A stretch of 64,000 nt of DNA from Peptacetobacter sp900539645 (GCF_047807365.1 NZ_JBLOUI010000004.1:26878-90877); one strand, 5' to 3'; shown: positions 1 through 9,541, counted from the first letter of the stretch. Numbers and translations are program-made. The notes: generated by a model not told the origin, from the letters alone.

Positions 1-2
1 AA

Positions 3-3000
3 AATGTTCTTAGAGAAATTTTAGGGTCAGGAACAACTAAGGAAGAAGATAAAGAAAAAATAAAAATCTTTATGGATGATTATAAAAAGAAAGTAATAGA
101 TACAGCACTTGAAAATGATAAGCAGATAACAGAAAATGATATACCTTCTTTAGAAAAATTAGTTGCTTTAGCAGAGATAAATATAGATACAAATGGAACT
201 AAACTAAAAAATCATAATCAATATGCTAATTATAAAAAAAGTTTAGAAAATGTAGTAAATGACCAAAAGATATTCTTAGATAATAGAATTAAGTATACGG
301 CAGAATGGGAAGTTTTAAAAAGTAGATATGAGAGAACTTTAGAATTTTATTCACAAGAGCAAAATACTGGGATTTATGGATTTGTAGTAAAAATAAGAAG
401 TAAAGTTGTAAAAAATACAGATGATGGATTTTCAAATGATGTAATATTATCAGATTCAGAAAAACAGTACTCATCTCACAAAGAACACAATGTAAAATTT
501 AATGCAGGTATAGTTGGAAACTATGCACGAGGAAGTGTAGTTCTTAAAAAAACTGGTTCAAATGTACCAGAAAGCGATGATTTGGGACAACTAAATAAAG
601 CTAATGGATTAGCAGATGCAAAATTTAAAATTTATAGTTCTGGAAAAAATGATGAGTTTATTGGAGATAATGGACATTTAGCATATTTCTTACCAAAAGA
701 TGCCAGTGAAAATAAAGATGCGTATACTTATACTCATACAGGAGACCAAGCTACAGGTTCTATAAAAGGTACAGAAAGTGAACTTGAAGTAAATGGAGAT
801 GGAACATTAATTCTTAATAGATTAATGCCAAATAAAATCTATTATGCTGTAGAAACAAAAGCACCAAATGGATATTATGTAGATGAAAGTCCAATAAAAA
901 TTACAGTAGAAAAAGATAAAGTAACATATAAGTTAGTTCCTAATGTTCAGAGATCTATTGCAATAAGAAAAATAGACAGTTATTCTAAAAAAGCAATAGG
1001 AGGAGCAGAATTTGAACTGTATAAAGGAGAACAAAAGATAACTAATTTCAAAAAAGAAACTATAAATAATCATACAGGGTATTACATAAAAGAAAATGCT
1101 TCGGATAAACTTATAACATTAGATGATGTTTTAAGCGATAAAAATGACGATTCAAAGCCTAATTTATGTATACATGGATTAGAACCAGGCACATATACAT
1201 TAAAGGAAATAAAAGCTCCAGATGGATATGAAGAGGATATAAATGGAAAAGAATATACTTTTACAATTCCAGAAAAATTTAATGAAATAGCTACATCTAC
1301 CAAATTAGATGATCAAAACCATATAATAAAAGATGATACAGGAAAAGATACTGTTTTAGAGAATACTCCAAAAGTTAATGAATTGTCTTTTACTAAAATA
1401 GATGGTAATGAGCCTGTAAAAGAAGAAAAAGATGTCAAAGCAGGTAGTGTAAAGGGAAAAATTATAGAAGTAAAGGATAAAATAAAGAGTCTGTTCCCTA
1501 CACCTGATTACGATAAATATAATAAATTAGAAGGTGCATACTTCTCTGTATTTAGATTTAAGGGAAGTGAAACAGATTGGAAGAATGCATCATTGAGAGA
1601 GAATAATGAAAACTGGGAACCAATAACACCTTCAGCAAATGGAGAATACTTTACAACAAGTCAACATGTTGAAACTATAAAAGCAAATAGACCAGAAGAA
1701 ATATTTGGAAATATTACAGTACCAGCTATAAAAAGCGATGAAAATGGGAAAATAACTTTGAGCAATATTCCAAAAGGTCATTATACCTTGATAGAAGTAA
1801 AAGCTCCAGATGGATATAGTTCTACATTTATAAGATTTTATTTCAATTCAAATAATGTTAATGCAATGACAGGTAAATTAAAATTATTTAGAGAAATAAA
1901 TTCAGATGGAAGTCTGGAAGACCCACTAAGCGTCAATGCAATATTAAACTTTAAACGTAAATTAAAAATTAAATTAGTAAAATATGATGCTGAAGGAAGT
2001 GTTCCTCAGATACCAGAAGAAGATAAATTACCATCAAAATATGGAGAACCAGCTTATAAGTACAATGCCAATATATCAAATCCTAATGGAATAGAAGGCG
2101 TTACATATAAGTTATTTATGGATCCAGATGGTGGAGAAATAAATCCTAATCCAGAAGAAATAAAAACAGCAAACAAAGATACAATAGTAGGTGAAAATGC
2201 TAAAAATAATTATGATTTATGCAAAGCTGTAGGAGTAACGGATGAAAATGGAATCTTAGATATAACAAATATGAAAGATAAAAACGGAGCTTCTATAGAT
2301 GGATTACACATGGGTCAATACTATTTAATAGAAGTAGCAACTTCAAAAGAATATGGTGAAGGATATATATTAGATCAAACTCCTATAAAATTTAACTTAG
2401 ATAGAGATTTATTTACAATATTCCCAAATCCAGAAGATGCTGGTATAGGTATAACTAAAATAGCATCTAATACAAAAGGAGAATCTGGTATAAAAATAAT
2501 TAAGAAAAATGAAGAAGGAGAGTTGTTAAAAGATGCTGAATTTTTAATAAAAGATAGTGAAGGAAATTATCTATCTGTAGACCCAGTTGAAGGTAAAGAA
2601 AATCACTATAAAATACATAATGAATCTAGTGATTCGAATAAAAGAATAAAAGAAATTGCAGATAAAACTAGTTCAGATTTTGATACTCCTTCAAAAGAAT
2701 ATCCTTCAAAAGTAGAAAATTACGGTAAAATTCCAAATGAATTAAAAGTAAAAACTGGAAATAATGGAGAAGTGTTTATCAGAGGATTATCTGCAGGAAA
2801 AGAGTATCAATTTGTTGAAATAAAAGCTCCTGTAGGATATAAAATACCAGAGAATAATACATTTAAAGCAAAAGCTCCCAAAACAAGAGAAGAAGAAGGA
2901 GCTCAAAAGTTAGAAGGAGATAATTTAATATATCTTACAAAAGAAATAGAAAATACTAAATTAAAAGGAAACTTAGAACTTGAAAAAATAGATTCAGTTA

Positions 3001-5882
3001 CTAGAAAAGGTCTTGAAGGTGCTAGATTTAATTTGTATAAAAAATATGAACAAAATGAAAATATTAAACCTCGTGAAGAAAATAAAATAGAAATACAAGA
3101 AACGTATGAACTTGTTAAAGAAAATATAGTAACTGATGAAAATGGTAAAATTAGTATAAAAGACCTTGAATGGGGAGAATACTATATTCAAGAAACAGAA
3201 GCTCCAGAAGGATATGTTCTAGATGAGTCTAGGTATCATTTCAAGATAAATGAAAAATCTTTTGATGAAAATGGTAATAATATATCGATAGAAATACCAT
3301 ATATAGAAAATGCACCAAAAGGAGCAAAAAGAATAAGAATAAATAAAACTAATGAATCAAATGAGCCTATTAAAGGTGCTAAATTTAAATTGGAAAAAAG
3401 ACAAGAAATCAGTAAAGATAATTTTGAATGGATACCTTATGGAAAAGAATTTTACGAAACAGATGAAAAAGGTTGTATAAAAATGGTTCTTCCAGTTGGT
3501 GTATATAGATTAGTAGAAATAGAAACAATAGAAGGACACATTTTAGATGATAATGAACTGTTATTTGAAGTTAAAAAGACAGATAAATATGAAGATGAAA
3601 TAAAAGTAATAAATATAGTAAATGTAAAAGCAGATACAGCATTTTATTTGAAGAAAACTATAGGCTATCAAGGTGAAAATACATTTATTCCATTAAAAGG
3701 AGTAATATTCAATTTCTATGATAATCCAAAAGGAGGAATTCCATTAAAGTTTAAAAAGATAAAAGATGGAACTTACAGATATGTAGAAAATCAAAGCAAA
3801 GAAGATTTGACTAGTGATTTATCTACAAATGAATATGGTGAAATTAGAATAGCTCTAAATGAAGATTTTATTGGAGATAATCCTAAAAAGCAGTTATATT
3901 ATCAGGAAATAAAAGCTCCAGGTAATATAGAGATAGATTCTTCAATTCATAAAGCAGATATGTTTAAACAAAATGACTGGACAATTGAAAATATTACAAA
4001 TCAAATTAATCGGAACAATAGAAAAGTTCTAATAGAAGTAGATAAAAGAAATGAAAATAATGAACCTTTAGAAGGTGCAGAATTTACTCTTTATGATAAA
4101 AATGGAAAAGTGTTATCTTCAAAAGTAACTGAAAATAAGGATGGTTCAGCTATTGCAGTATTTACCGATGCGGATGTTGAAGGTGGATTTAAATTAAATG
4201 AAAAATACTATATAAAAGAAACTAAAGCACCAGATGGATTTGTACAAGATAAATCAATATTACAATTTACTGTAGATGCAAAATCATTTGAACAAGATGA
4301 AAATGGAAATTGGACTATGCCACCAGTAAGTTTTGTAAATGTAAATAAAAAACATAGAGGATTACTAAGAATAATAAAAGTAGATTCTAAAGATAATAGA
4401 GTACCTTTAAAAGGTGCAGAATTTGAGATATTTAAGAAAATAGATTGCTTAGAAAATGAATCTAATAAACCAAGTGAAGAACCAAATGAAGAAAATTCAA
4501 ATAATGAAGAAAATCTAGTAACTAAAATTTTAAGAAAAATTAAAGTAGCTCTTAATATTGATGAAGAAAAATCTCAAGAAGATGAGTCAACACCAGAAAC
4601 AAAACCAGAGGAATGGAAACATTATGGAGAAGAAAGATATGTAACTGATGAAAATGGAGAGTTTGAACTAGAGCTACCAATAGGAAACTATTACTACATT
4701 GAAAGAAAAGCTCCATTTGGTTATGAATCAAATTCTCTTAAAAAAGGACACTTTACAATAAAAAAAGATGAAGAAGAAAGTTTAAAAATTAAAAATGAAG
4801 AAATTCAAGGTAAAAAAGGAAATGTTACTTTGAAGAAATATAATTCAACAATGGATAAGATGTTGGAAGGTGCTGAATTTGAGTTATTCTATAAAGATTA
4901 TTCGGATGGAGAATACAAACAAGTAAATGATAATATTTATAAAACTGATAAAAATGGTGAAATATATATAAGTAATTTACCACCAGGAGAATATTATTTA
5001 TTAGAAGTAAAAGCTCCTGAAGGATATGAACTTCCTGATAACTTGGAAAATAGAAAACACTATTTTAATATTAGACAAAGTAATGTATCAGTATCTTCAA
5101 TATTATTGAATGTAAAAAATGATGAAAAAGGTAAAAAAGGAAGTGTTACTTTAGAAAAAATTGATAAAGATACAAAAGATAAACTAAAAGGTGCTGAATT
5201 TAAATTATACTATGAACAAAATAAAGTTGGTGGTGGAAAAGAATTTATAGCATACGAAAAAGTATTTACTACAGGAGAAGATGGAAAAATAATATTAAAT
5301 AATGTACCAATGGGAAGATATTATTTTGAAGAAATAAAAGCTCCTGAAGGATATAAATTACCTGAACAAGAAGAGGATAGAAAATACTATTTCGAAATAA
5401 ATGGAGAGGATAAAAATTCTATAAATATAACAGTAGAAAATAGTAAGGATGGAACAGGCGGTGGTGGAACTATAACACCAGATCCAGATAAACCGGATAA
5501 GCCAGACCCAGAAAATCCGGATCCAGATAAACCGGATAAGCCAGACCCAGAAAATCCGGATCCAGATAAACCAGGTAAGCCAAACCCAGAAAATCCGGAT
5601 CCAGATAAGCCAGATAAACCAGACCCAGAAAATCCGGATCCAGATAAACCAGGTAAACCAAACCCAGAAAATCCTGGAACAGATAAACCTAATAAAAATG
5701 ATGGAAATTCTATAATTAGCAAACTACCTAAAACAGGAGATGCTGCGTCACTTGGATTAGCAAGTATTGCATTTGTAGGTGCAGGAACAGGATTATATGC
5801 TATAAGAAAGAAAAATCAAATTCCTATGAAACGAAATAGTAGAAGACGAAGAAATATGAAGAAAAAAAGAAGAAGAAAATAA
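3..5882 (+). CDS. Giant sortase-anchored Cna_B/SpaA-type surface protein, 5'-truncated by window edge
   Basis: The reading frame is open from base 3 with no upstream stop. The first ATG (base 72) has no Shine-Dalgarno sequence and there is no signal peptide, so the true start lies outside the window. The visible 1,900-odd residues contain about 12 repeated modules. Each has a lysine-rich first strand, a GAEFEL-like segment, a TDENGE-like turn and a closing E-box such as YYLLEVKAPEGY, as expected for Cna_B/SpaA domains, a family in which Lys-Asn isopeptide bonds form inside the domain. Near the C-terminus come five Pro/Asp/Lys repeats, an LPKTGD sortase signal (bases 5724-5741), a hydrophobic segment and an Arg/Lys tail. 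Likely a cell-wall-anchored adhesin or pilin-type stalk. Gln is mostly CAA here, unlike the core genes. A terminator follows. Confidence 0.9.
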   Translation, partial: NVLREILGSGTTKEEDKEKIKIFMDDYKKKVIDTALENDKQITENDIPSLEKLVALAEINIDTNGTKLKNHNQYANYKKSLENVVNDQKIFLDNRIKYTAEWEVLKSRYERTLEFYSQEQNTGIYGFVVKIRSKVVKNTDDGFSNDVILSDSEKQYSSHKEHNVKFNAGIVGNYARGSVVLKKTGSNVPESDDLGQLNKANGLADAKFKIYSSGKNDEFIGDNGHLAYFLPKDASENKDAYTYTHTGDQATGSIKGTESELEVNGDGTLILNRLMPNKIYYAVETKAPNGYYVDESPIKITVEKDKVTYKLVPNVQRSIAIRKIDSYSKKAIGGAEFELYKGEQKITNFKKETINNHTGYYIKENASDKLITLDDVLSDKNDDSKPNLCIHGLEPGTYTLKEIKAPDGYEEDINGKEYTFTIPEKFNEIATSTKLDDQNHIIKDDTGKDTVLENTPKVNELSFTKIDGNEPVKEEKDVKAGSVKGKIIEVKDKIKSLFPTPDYDKYNKLEGAYFSVFRFKGSETDWKNASLRENNENWEPITPSANGEYFTTSQHVETIKANRPEEIFGNITVPAIKSDENGKITLSNIPKGHYTLIEVKAPDGYSSTFIRFYFNSNNVNAMTGKLKLFREINSDGSLEDPLSVNAILNFKRKLKIKLVKYDAEGSVPQIPEEDKLPSKYGEPAYKYNANISNPNGIEGVTYKLFMDPDGGEINPNPEEIKTANKDTIVGENAKNNYDLCKAVGVTDENGILDITNMKDKNGASIDGLHMGQYYLIEVATSKEYGEGYILDQTPIKFNLDRDLFTIFPNPEDAGIGITKIASNTKGESGIKIIKKNEEGELLKDAEFLIKDSEGNYLSVDPVEGKENHYKIHNESSDSNKRIKEIADKTSSDFDTPSKEYPSKVENYGKIPNELKVKTGNNGEVFIRGLSAGKEYQFVEIKAPVGYKIPENNTFKAKAPKTREEEGAQKLEGDNLIYLTKEIENTKLKGNLELEKIDSVTRKGLEGARFNLYKKYEQNENIKPREENKIEIQETYELVKENIVTDENGKISIKDLEWGEYYIQETEAPEGYVLDESRYHFKINEKSFDENGNNISIEIPYIENAPKGAKRIRINKTNESNEPIKGAKFKLEKRQEISKDNFEWIPYGKEFYETDEKGCIKMVLPVGVYRLVEIETIEGHILDDNELLFEVKKTDKYEDEIKVINIVNVKADTAFYLKKTIGYQGENTFIPLKGVIFNFYDNPKGGIPLKFKKIKDGTYRYVENQSKEDLTSDLSTNEYGEIRIALNEDFIGDNPKKQLYYQEIKAPGNIEIDSSIHKADMFKQNDWTIENITNQINRNNRKVLIEVDKRNENNEPLEGAEFTLYDKNGKVLSSKVTENKDGSAIAVFTDADVEGGFKLNEKYYIKETKAPDGFVQDKSILQFTVDAKSFEQDENGNWTMPPVSFVNVNKKHRGLLRIIKVDSKDNRVPLKGAEFEIFKKIDCLENESNKPSEEPNEENSNNEENLVTKILRKIKVALNIDEEKSQEDESTPETKPEEWKHYGEERYVTDENGEFELELPIGNYYYIERKAPFGYESNSLKKGHFTIKKDEEESLKIKNEEIQGKKGNVTLKKYNSTMDKMLEGAEFELFYKDYSDGEYKQVNDNIYKTDKNGEIYISNLPPGEYYLLEVKAPEGYELPDNLENRKHYFNIRQSNVSVSSILLNVKNDEKGKKGSVTLEKIDKDTKDKLKGAEFKLYYEQNKVGGGKEFIAYEKVFTTGEDGKIILNNVPMGRYYFEEIKAPEGYKLPEQEEDRKYYFEINGEDKNSINITVENSKDGTGGGGTITPDPDKPDKPDPENPDPDKPDKPDPENPDPDKPGKPNPENPDPDKPDKPDPENPDPDKPGKPNPENPGTDKPNKNDGNSIISKLPKTGDAASLGLASIAFVGAGTGLYAIRKKNQIPMKRNSRRRRNMKKKRRRK
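5478..5672 (+). repeat. Five tandem 39-bp repeats coding for a Pro-rich wall-spanning linker
   Basis: Five in-frame copies of a 13-residue unit (PDPDKPDKPDPEN, with G and N variants in copies 3 and 5) sit between the last Cna_B module and the LPKTG signal. This composition is usual for a segment crossing peptidoglycan. The near-identical DNA units are likely to vary in number between strains. Confidence 0.9.
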
Positions 5883-5899
5883 ATTTTTGAATAATAATA

Positions 5900-5937
5900 A
5901 AAAGCTACTACATTGATAAATAATGTGGTAGCTTTTT
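5900..5937 (+). terminator. Rho-independent terminator of the surface-protein gene
   Basis: A 10-bp stem (CTACTACATT pairing with AATGTGGTAG, one G-T pair) is followed by a T-rich run, 18 bases after the stop codon. Confidence 0.8.
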
Positions 5938-6020
5938 ATATATACCCCCCAGTTTTATAGAAGTGTTCTTTTTTCGTATATGATAATATATAATTAAAAT
6001 AAAAAAGGAAGATGATAAGT

Positions 6021-6800
6021 ATGAAAGAGATTGAAATGTATAAAATATATCCAAATAAAAACCAGCCTAGAAAAAATTTTGATGAAGAAAAAATACAGGA
6101 ATTAGCTGACTCAATAAAAAAATACGGATTATTGCAGCCAATAATTCTAAAAGAAGATTCAAATGGCGAATATATGATAATTGCTGGAGAGAGAAGATTC
6201 ACAGCTTGCAAAAAACTAGGAATGAAAAAAATACCAGCTATAATAAAAGATGTTTCATACGAGGAAATAGATAAACTTGCTATAATAGAAAACCTACAGA
6301 GAGAGGATTTAAGCCCTGTTGAAGAGGCAAAAGCGTATAAAAGACTTATAGAAAAATACAACCTTACACAGACACAATTATCCGAATCTGTTGGCAAGAG
6401 TAGACCGTATATAACAAACAGTATGAGATTATTAAATCTTTGTGATAAAGTTCTAGATATGTTAGATAAAAACGAAATAAGTTCAGGACATGGAAAGGTT
6501 CTTTTAAGATTAGAAGATAAAGAAGAACAGGAAAGACTTGCTAAAAAAATCGTAAGGGATAAACTTTCTGTACGTCAGCTTGAATCTATAGTTAATAATC
6601 TGCAGAACAAGGAAAAGACAGAAAAAAGTAAATCTGTATATGAGAAGGATTTATTTGTACTTCAGGCAGAGGACACTATGAGAAATATATTAGGTACAAA
6701 GGTAAATATCACTAAAGGTAAAAAGAGCGGAAAGATAGAGATAGAGTACTATAGTGATGAAGATTTGGAAGCTATAATTAATATGCTTTTAGGAGAATAA
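6021..6800 (+). CDS. parB: ParB/Spo0J-family chromosome partitioning protein
   Basis: 259 residues. The N-terminal ParB domain shows the GERR box (AGERRFTACKKLG), followed by ENLQREDLSPVEEA and a helix-turn-helix core (LTQTQLSESVGKSRPYITN). The C-terminus (GTKVNITKGKKSGKIEIEYYS) matches the ParB/Spo0J dimer domain. Such proteins load at parS sites and guide origin segregation. The AAGGAAG ribosome site at 6005-6011 fits the ATG at 6021; an in-frame ATG at 6012 touches it and is unlikely. No parA/soj is adjacent; the gene follows the terminator of the surface protein, so it has its own promoter. A Noc-type role cannot be excluded. Confidence 0.88.
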   Translation: MKEIEMYKIYPNKNQPRKNFDEEKIQELADSIKKYGLLQPIILKEDSNGEYMIIAGERRFTACKKLGMKKIPAIIKDVSYEEIDKLAIIENLQREDLSPVEEAKAYKRLIEKYNLTQTQLSESVGKSRPYITNSMRLLNLCDKVLDMLDKNEISSGHGKVLLRLEDKEEQERLAKKIVRDKLSVRQLESIVNNLQNKEKTEKSKSVYEKDLFVLQAEDTMRNILGTKVNITKGKKSGKIEIEYYSDEDLEAIINMLLGE

Positions 6801-6838
6801 AAAAAGTGTAGCCCTTCTGGCTAAGAAAGGGCTACACC
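6801..6838 (-). terminator. Hairpin after parB, T-run only on the minus strand
   Basis: A strong stem (GTGTAGCCCTT pairing with AAGGGCTACAC, bases 6806-6838) begins six bases after the parB stop codon. The run of A at 6801-6805 gives a U-tract only for minus-strand transcripts; on the plus strand there is none, so parB termination here would be atypical. Confidence 0.5.
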
Positions 6839-6963
6839 TCGAAACGTAAACTATAAAAAAGTATCGACTATCTAACGATAAATAGTCAATAGAACATATT
6901 ATACCACAAAAGAAAAAAATTGGAATACTATAAAATCAATTTAAGTTAAAATTAATTTTTAAC

Positions 6964-6996
6964 AAATAAAAAAGGTCATCCTAAATGGATGACCTT
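6964..6996 (-). terminator. Terminator of the GerMN lipoprotein gene
   Basis: Perfect 10-bp stem (AAGGTCATCC / GGATGACCTT) with a TTTTTT tract on the minus strand, just past the stop of the minus-strand gene ending at 7026. Confidence 0.85.
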
Positions 6997-7025
6997 ATAT
7001 TTTATAAACTTAAAATATAAAATAT

Positions 7026-7670
7026 TTAATTTTCATCAGCTTCAACATCTTCGCCAGTCCCCTGATTTAATCCAGTTCTCTGTGGTTTTAGATAATCACC
7101 TTTACCTAATACTATATGACCACTTTCATAATCTCCACCGTCAACTGTAATCTGTAGCTGCTCGATATCAAAGTTTTCTATAAATGTCTGAGCAACAGCA
7201 TCTAGCATTAAAGACTCTGCACTGCTTCCTAGATTAGAATTAACAAATTCTTTGCTGACATCTAATACACCAGTTTCTACACCATCAGCTTCAGTTATAT
7301 CAAAGCTGTTCATTTTTGCATCTTTAGGTATAACTCCTAGATTCTGTAGGCTTTCAAATACCTGTTCTGGAGTTTCTTTCTTACCATCGATTCTATTTTC
7401 TATTAATTTTTCATTATCTAAATCGTAGTTGTATACTATTATACTTTCTTCAGCTTCTTCTTCGTTTTCTAATTTATCTTTATCAGCTTTGTCCTCTTTT
7501 TTATCGTCTTTATCGTCAGTTTTGTCAGTTTTATCAGTAGTTTCCTGCTGAGTCTGAGGTTTTTTGTCCTTATCTTCTGTTTTGTTGCCACTATCAGTTT
7601 TACTACATCCTACAAAAGCCACTGCTAAAGCAAGAACTAGTGCAAGTGATGTTAATTTTTTTATTTTCAT
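7026..7670 (-). CDS. GerMN-domain lipoprotein
   Basis: 214 residues. A lipoprotein signal (MKIKKLTSLALVLALAVAFVGC) has its lipobox cysteine at residue 22. A 50-residue Lys/Asp/Glu/Thr-rich flexible linker follows, then a GerMN-like domain with ETGVLDVSKEF, LMLDAVAQTFIENF and LQITVDGG. GerMN domains occur in GerM and other envelope proteins and are thought to act at the outer face of the membrane. AGGAGGAAAGTATT gives a strong ribosome site before the ATG. Monocistronic, with a terminator downstream. No sporulation role can be claimed from sequence. Confidence 0.85.
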   Translation of the reverse strand: MKIKKLTSLALVLALAVAFVGCSKTDSGNKTEDKDKKPQTQQETTDKTDKTDDKDDKKEDKADKDKLENEEEAEESIIVYNYDLDNEKLIENRIDGKKETPEQVFESLQNLGVIPKDAKMNSFDITEADGVETGVLDVSKEFVNSNLGSSAESLMLDAVAQTFIENFDIEQLQITVDGGDYESGHIVLGKGDYLKPQRTGLNQGTGEDVEADEN

Positions 7671-8008
7671 AATACTTTCCTCCTAAATGTGAAATTCTAT
7701 TAGAATTATATTTTGAATGGCGAATATAGTTCACCAAATTCAATTAAGTATTTGGATTAGTTATATTATACTATACTTTGAAAATATAGAGGATACAAAA
7801 GGATTACAACGGATTTGGATAAATGTTCTCATTAATGAAGAAGTTGTAACCTAAAAGTATATACTATGAAAAAATTGTGATGAGCTTCTATAGAAATTTT
7901 AAAATGGGAATATAGAAAAAATCTATAAAAAGTATATCACTATATATATTTAGATGTGATAAAATTAAAAAGTAAAATAAATTAATTTTTTTAAGGGAGA
8001 TGTTTAAA
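7671..8008. other. Divergent intergenic region between the lipoprotein gene and yedF
   Basis: About 340 bp of AT-rich sequence that must hold both divergent promoters. Candidate -10 hexamers occur but none pairs with a clear -35. No RNA structure or small gene was recognised. Confidence 0.4.
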
Positions 8009-8602
8009 ATGATAAAAGTAGATGCTAGAGGATTAGCTTGTCCAAAACCAGTTATAAACACTAAAAAAGAATTAGAAAAAATAGCTGAAGGAACAGTAGT
8101 TACTACAGTTGACAATACTACTGCAAAAGAAAATCTTTTAAAATTAGCTAAATCTCTTAACTGTGAAGCAACAGTTATAAAAGAAGAAGACGGGGAAATA
8201 GAAGTTCAGATAGTAAAAGGAGAAGCTGCTGCTGAAGTAGCTACTGAATCAAATGCTGATATATGTGATCAGGTAGTTTTCATATCTTCTGATAGAATGG
8301 GTTCAGGAAATGATGAATTAGGTAAAGTTCTTATAAAAGGATTTGTATACACTTTAACTGAAACAAAACCATATCCAAAAGCTGTTATACTTGTTAACGG
8401 TGGTGTTACATTATCTACTGAAAACGAAGCAACAGTTGAAAATCTTAAAAAATTAGAAGAAGCTGGTGTACAGGTATTATCTTGTGGAACATGCTTAGAT
8501 TACTACGGATTAAAAGATCAGTTAAAAGCTGGTGTAGTAAGTAATATGTACGACATAGTTGAAACATTAAAGAGTGCATCAAACACAATAACAATAGGAT
8601 AA
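8009..8602 (+). CDS. yedF: Selenium-metabolism protein YedF (TusA-like plus DsrE-like domains)
   Basis: 197 residues. The N-terminal TusA/SirA-like domain carries the RGLACPKPVINTKKEL signature with the CPxP cysteine. The C-terminal half is DsrE/YchN-like (VVFISSDRMGSGNDELGKVLIKGF) and contains LSCGTCLDYYG. This two-domain form is the YedF type that co-occurs with selenium utilisation in genome surveys; a sulfur/selenium carrier role is inferred. The AGGGAG site at 7994-7999 fits the ATG at 8009 rather than the one at 8000. A terminator shared with the opposing gene follows. Confidence 0.88.
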   Translation: MIKVDARGLACPKPVINTKKELEKIAEGTVVTTVDNTTAKENLLKLAKSLNCEATVIKEEDGEIEVQIVKGEAAAEVATESNADICDQVVFISSDRMGSGNDELGKVLIKGFVYTLTETKPYPKAVILVNGGVTLSTENEATVENLKKLEEAGVQVLSCGTCLDYYGLKDQLKAGVVSNMYDIVETLKSASNTITIG

Positions 8603-8640
8603 TTGTACAAATTAAATACAATAAATAAAATTGAGCTAAT

Positions 8641-8680
8641 AAAAATGGACTGCTACAAAATCTGTAACAGTCCATTTTTT
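8641..8680. terminator. Bidirectional terminator between yedF and the MerR gene
   Basis: A stem of AAAAATGGACTG-type sequence pairs with CAGTCCATTTTTT, giving U-tracts in both directions between convergent genes. Confidence 0.85.
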
Positions 8681-8684
8681 GATT

Positions 8685-9437
8685 TTATAAATTGTTTTCT
8701 ATAGCCATAGAAAGATAATCAGCACATCCTTCTACATTTTTATCATAATATTCTTTGAATCTTTCATCCATTGTGTACATCATAGCTAGAGATTTATGAG
8801 CTTCTACGCTGTATTTATTCCATGTCATTTTTATCCATTTTTGATGCATATTAGCTAGTTCTATTGCTTCTTTGCTGTCTAAATCTAGATTTTCTTTTAC
8901 ACATCTTTCAACTAGATTAATGATATTTTCTTCTAATTCTTTAAACAATTTATAATCCTCCTCGCTCATATTAAGCATTTTTATATTAGATTCATCAATT
9001 GAATTATCTCCATATTTTTCTCTTATTTCTTTTCCGTAATTTTTTTCATTTTCATCTATTAAGTTCTTTTTAAACACTTCAAATTTTTCTTTATCTGTCA
9101 TATTGTATTCTCCTTTCAATGATTTTATCGATAATTTTACTGAGTTTATCATAATATCTATTTTTTTCTTTTCTTCTTCAAGACTAAGAAGGTGTTCCTC
9201 AAGTGCGGAAGATATGTCGAAATCTTTGCTGTATATGATTTCTTTAATAGTCTGAAGGTCAAAGCCTCGCTCTTTATAGAAAAGTATCTGCTGCAAAAGA
9301 GCTACTTCTTTATCATCATAATATCTATATCCAGATTCATTTATAAAGCTTGGTTTTAATAATCCAATTTCGTCGTAATATCTAAGTGTTCTCGAGCTTA
9401 CACCTGATATTTCAGAAAGTTTTCCAGTACTGTACAT
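8685..9437 (-). CDS. MerR-family activator with TipAS ligand-binding domain
   Basis: 250 residues. Residues 1-70 are a MerR winged helix (YSTGKLSEISGVSSRTLRYY, then GLLKPSFINESGYRYYDD). A coiled-coil helix at about 75-110 (EEHLLSLEEEKKKIDIMINS) leads to a TipAS-type helical domain (MHQKWIKMTW, AHKSLAMMYTMDERFKEYYD). TipAL/Mta/SkgA-type proteins bind drugs in this domain and activate multidrug genes. The promoter has the MerR-type 19-bp spacer and a palindrome, so autoregulation is likely. A strong internal ribosome site could also yield the TipAS domain alone. Confidence 0.9.
   Translation of the reverse strand: MYSTGKLSEISGVSSRTLRYYDEIGLLKPSFINESGYRYYDDKEVALLQQILFYKERGFDLQTIKEIIYSKDFDISSALEEHLLSLEEEKKKIDIMINSVKLSIKSLKGEYNMTDKEKFEVFKKNLIDENEKNYGKEIREKYGDNSIDESNIKMLNMSEEDYKLFKELEENIINLVERCVKENLDLDSKEAIELANMHQKWIKMTWNKYSVEAHKSLAMMYTMDERFKEYYDKNVEGCADYLSMAIENNL
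9099..9116 (-). promoter_or_regulatory. Internal ribosome site and ATG for a stand-alone TipAS domain
   Basis: Inside the MerR gene, AAAGGAGA stands 7 bases before an in-frame ATG (9101-9099). Starting there gives a 138-residue protein (MTDKEKFEVFKKN...) spanning 9101-8685, which is the ligand-binding domain without the DNA-binding domain. Streptomyces tipA is known to make TipAS in this way. Confidence 0.6.
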
Positions 9438-9461
9438 TTAAAATCCCTCCCTACAAATAAT

Positions 9462-9492
9462 AGTTTAATATCTTACGCAACGTAAAAGTCAA
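9462..9492 (-). promoter_or_regulatory. MerR-type promoter with overlapping palindrome
   Basis: On the minus strand, TTGACT (9492-9487) and TAAACT (9467-9462) are separated by exactly 19 bp. The palindrome TTACG-TTG-CGTAA (9485-9473) lies in that spacer. A long spacer with a central dyad is the hallmark of MerR-family controlled promoters. Confidence 0.75.
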
Positions 9493-9532
9493 TAAAAATA
9501 TTACTTCTAAATAAATTTTATATTTATATTTA

Positions 9533-9541
9533 TGTTATAAT
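9533..9541 (+). promoter_or_regulatory. Extended -10 promoter of the HxlR gene
   Basis: TGTTATAAT forms an extended -10 about 40 bases upstream of the start codon. No convincing -35 is seen. Confidence 0.5.

Noticed and set aside
5478..5672. Possible CRISPR-like array
   Set aside because: The units are contiguous, in-frame coding repeats with no spacers.
5387..5722. Long open frames on the minus strand within the Pro-rich repeat
   Set aside because: They arise from the 39-bp repeat read in reverse, give low-complexity GLSGS-type protein and have no ribosome site.
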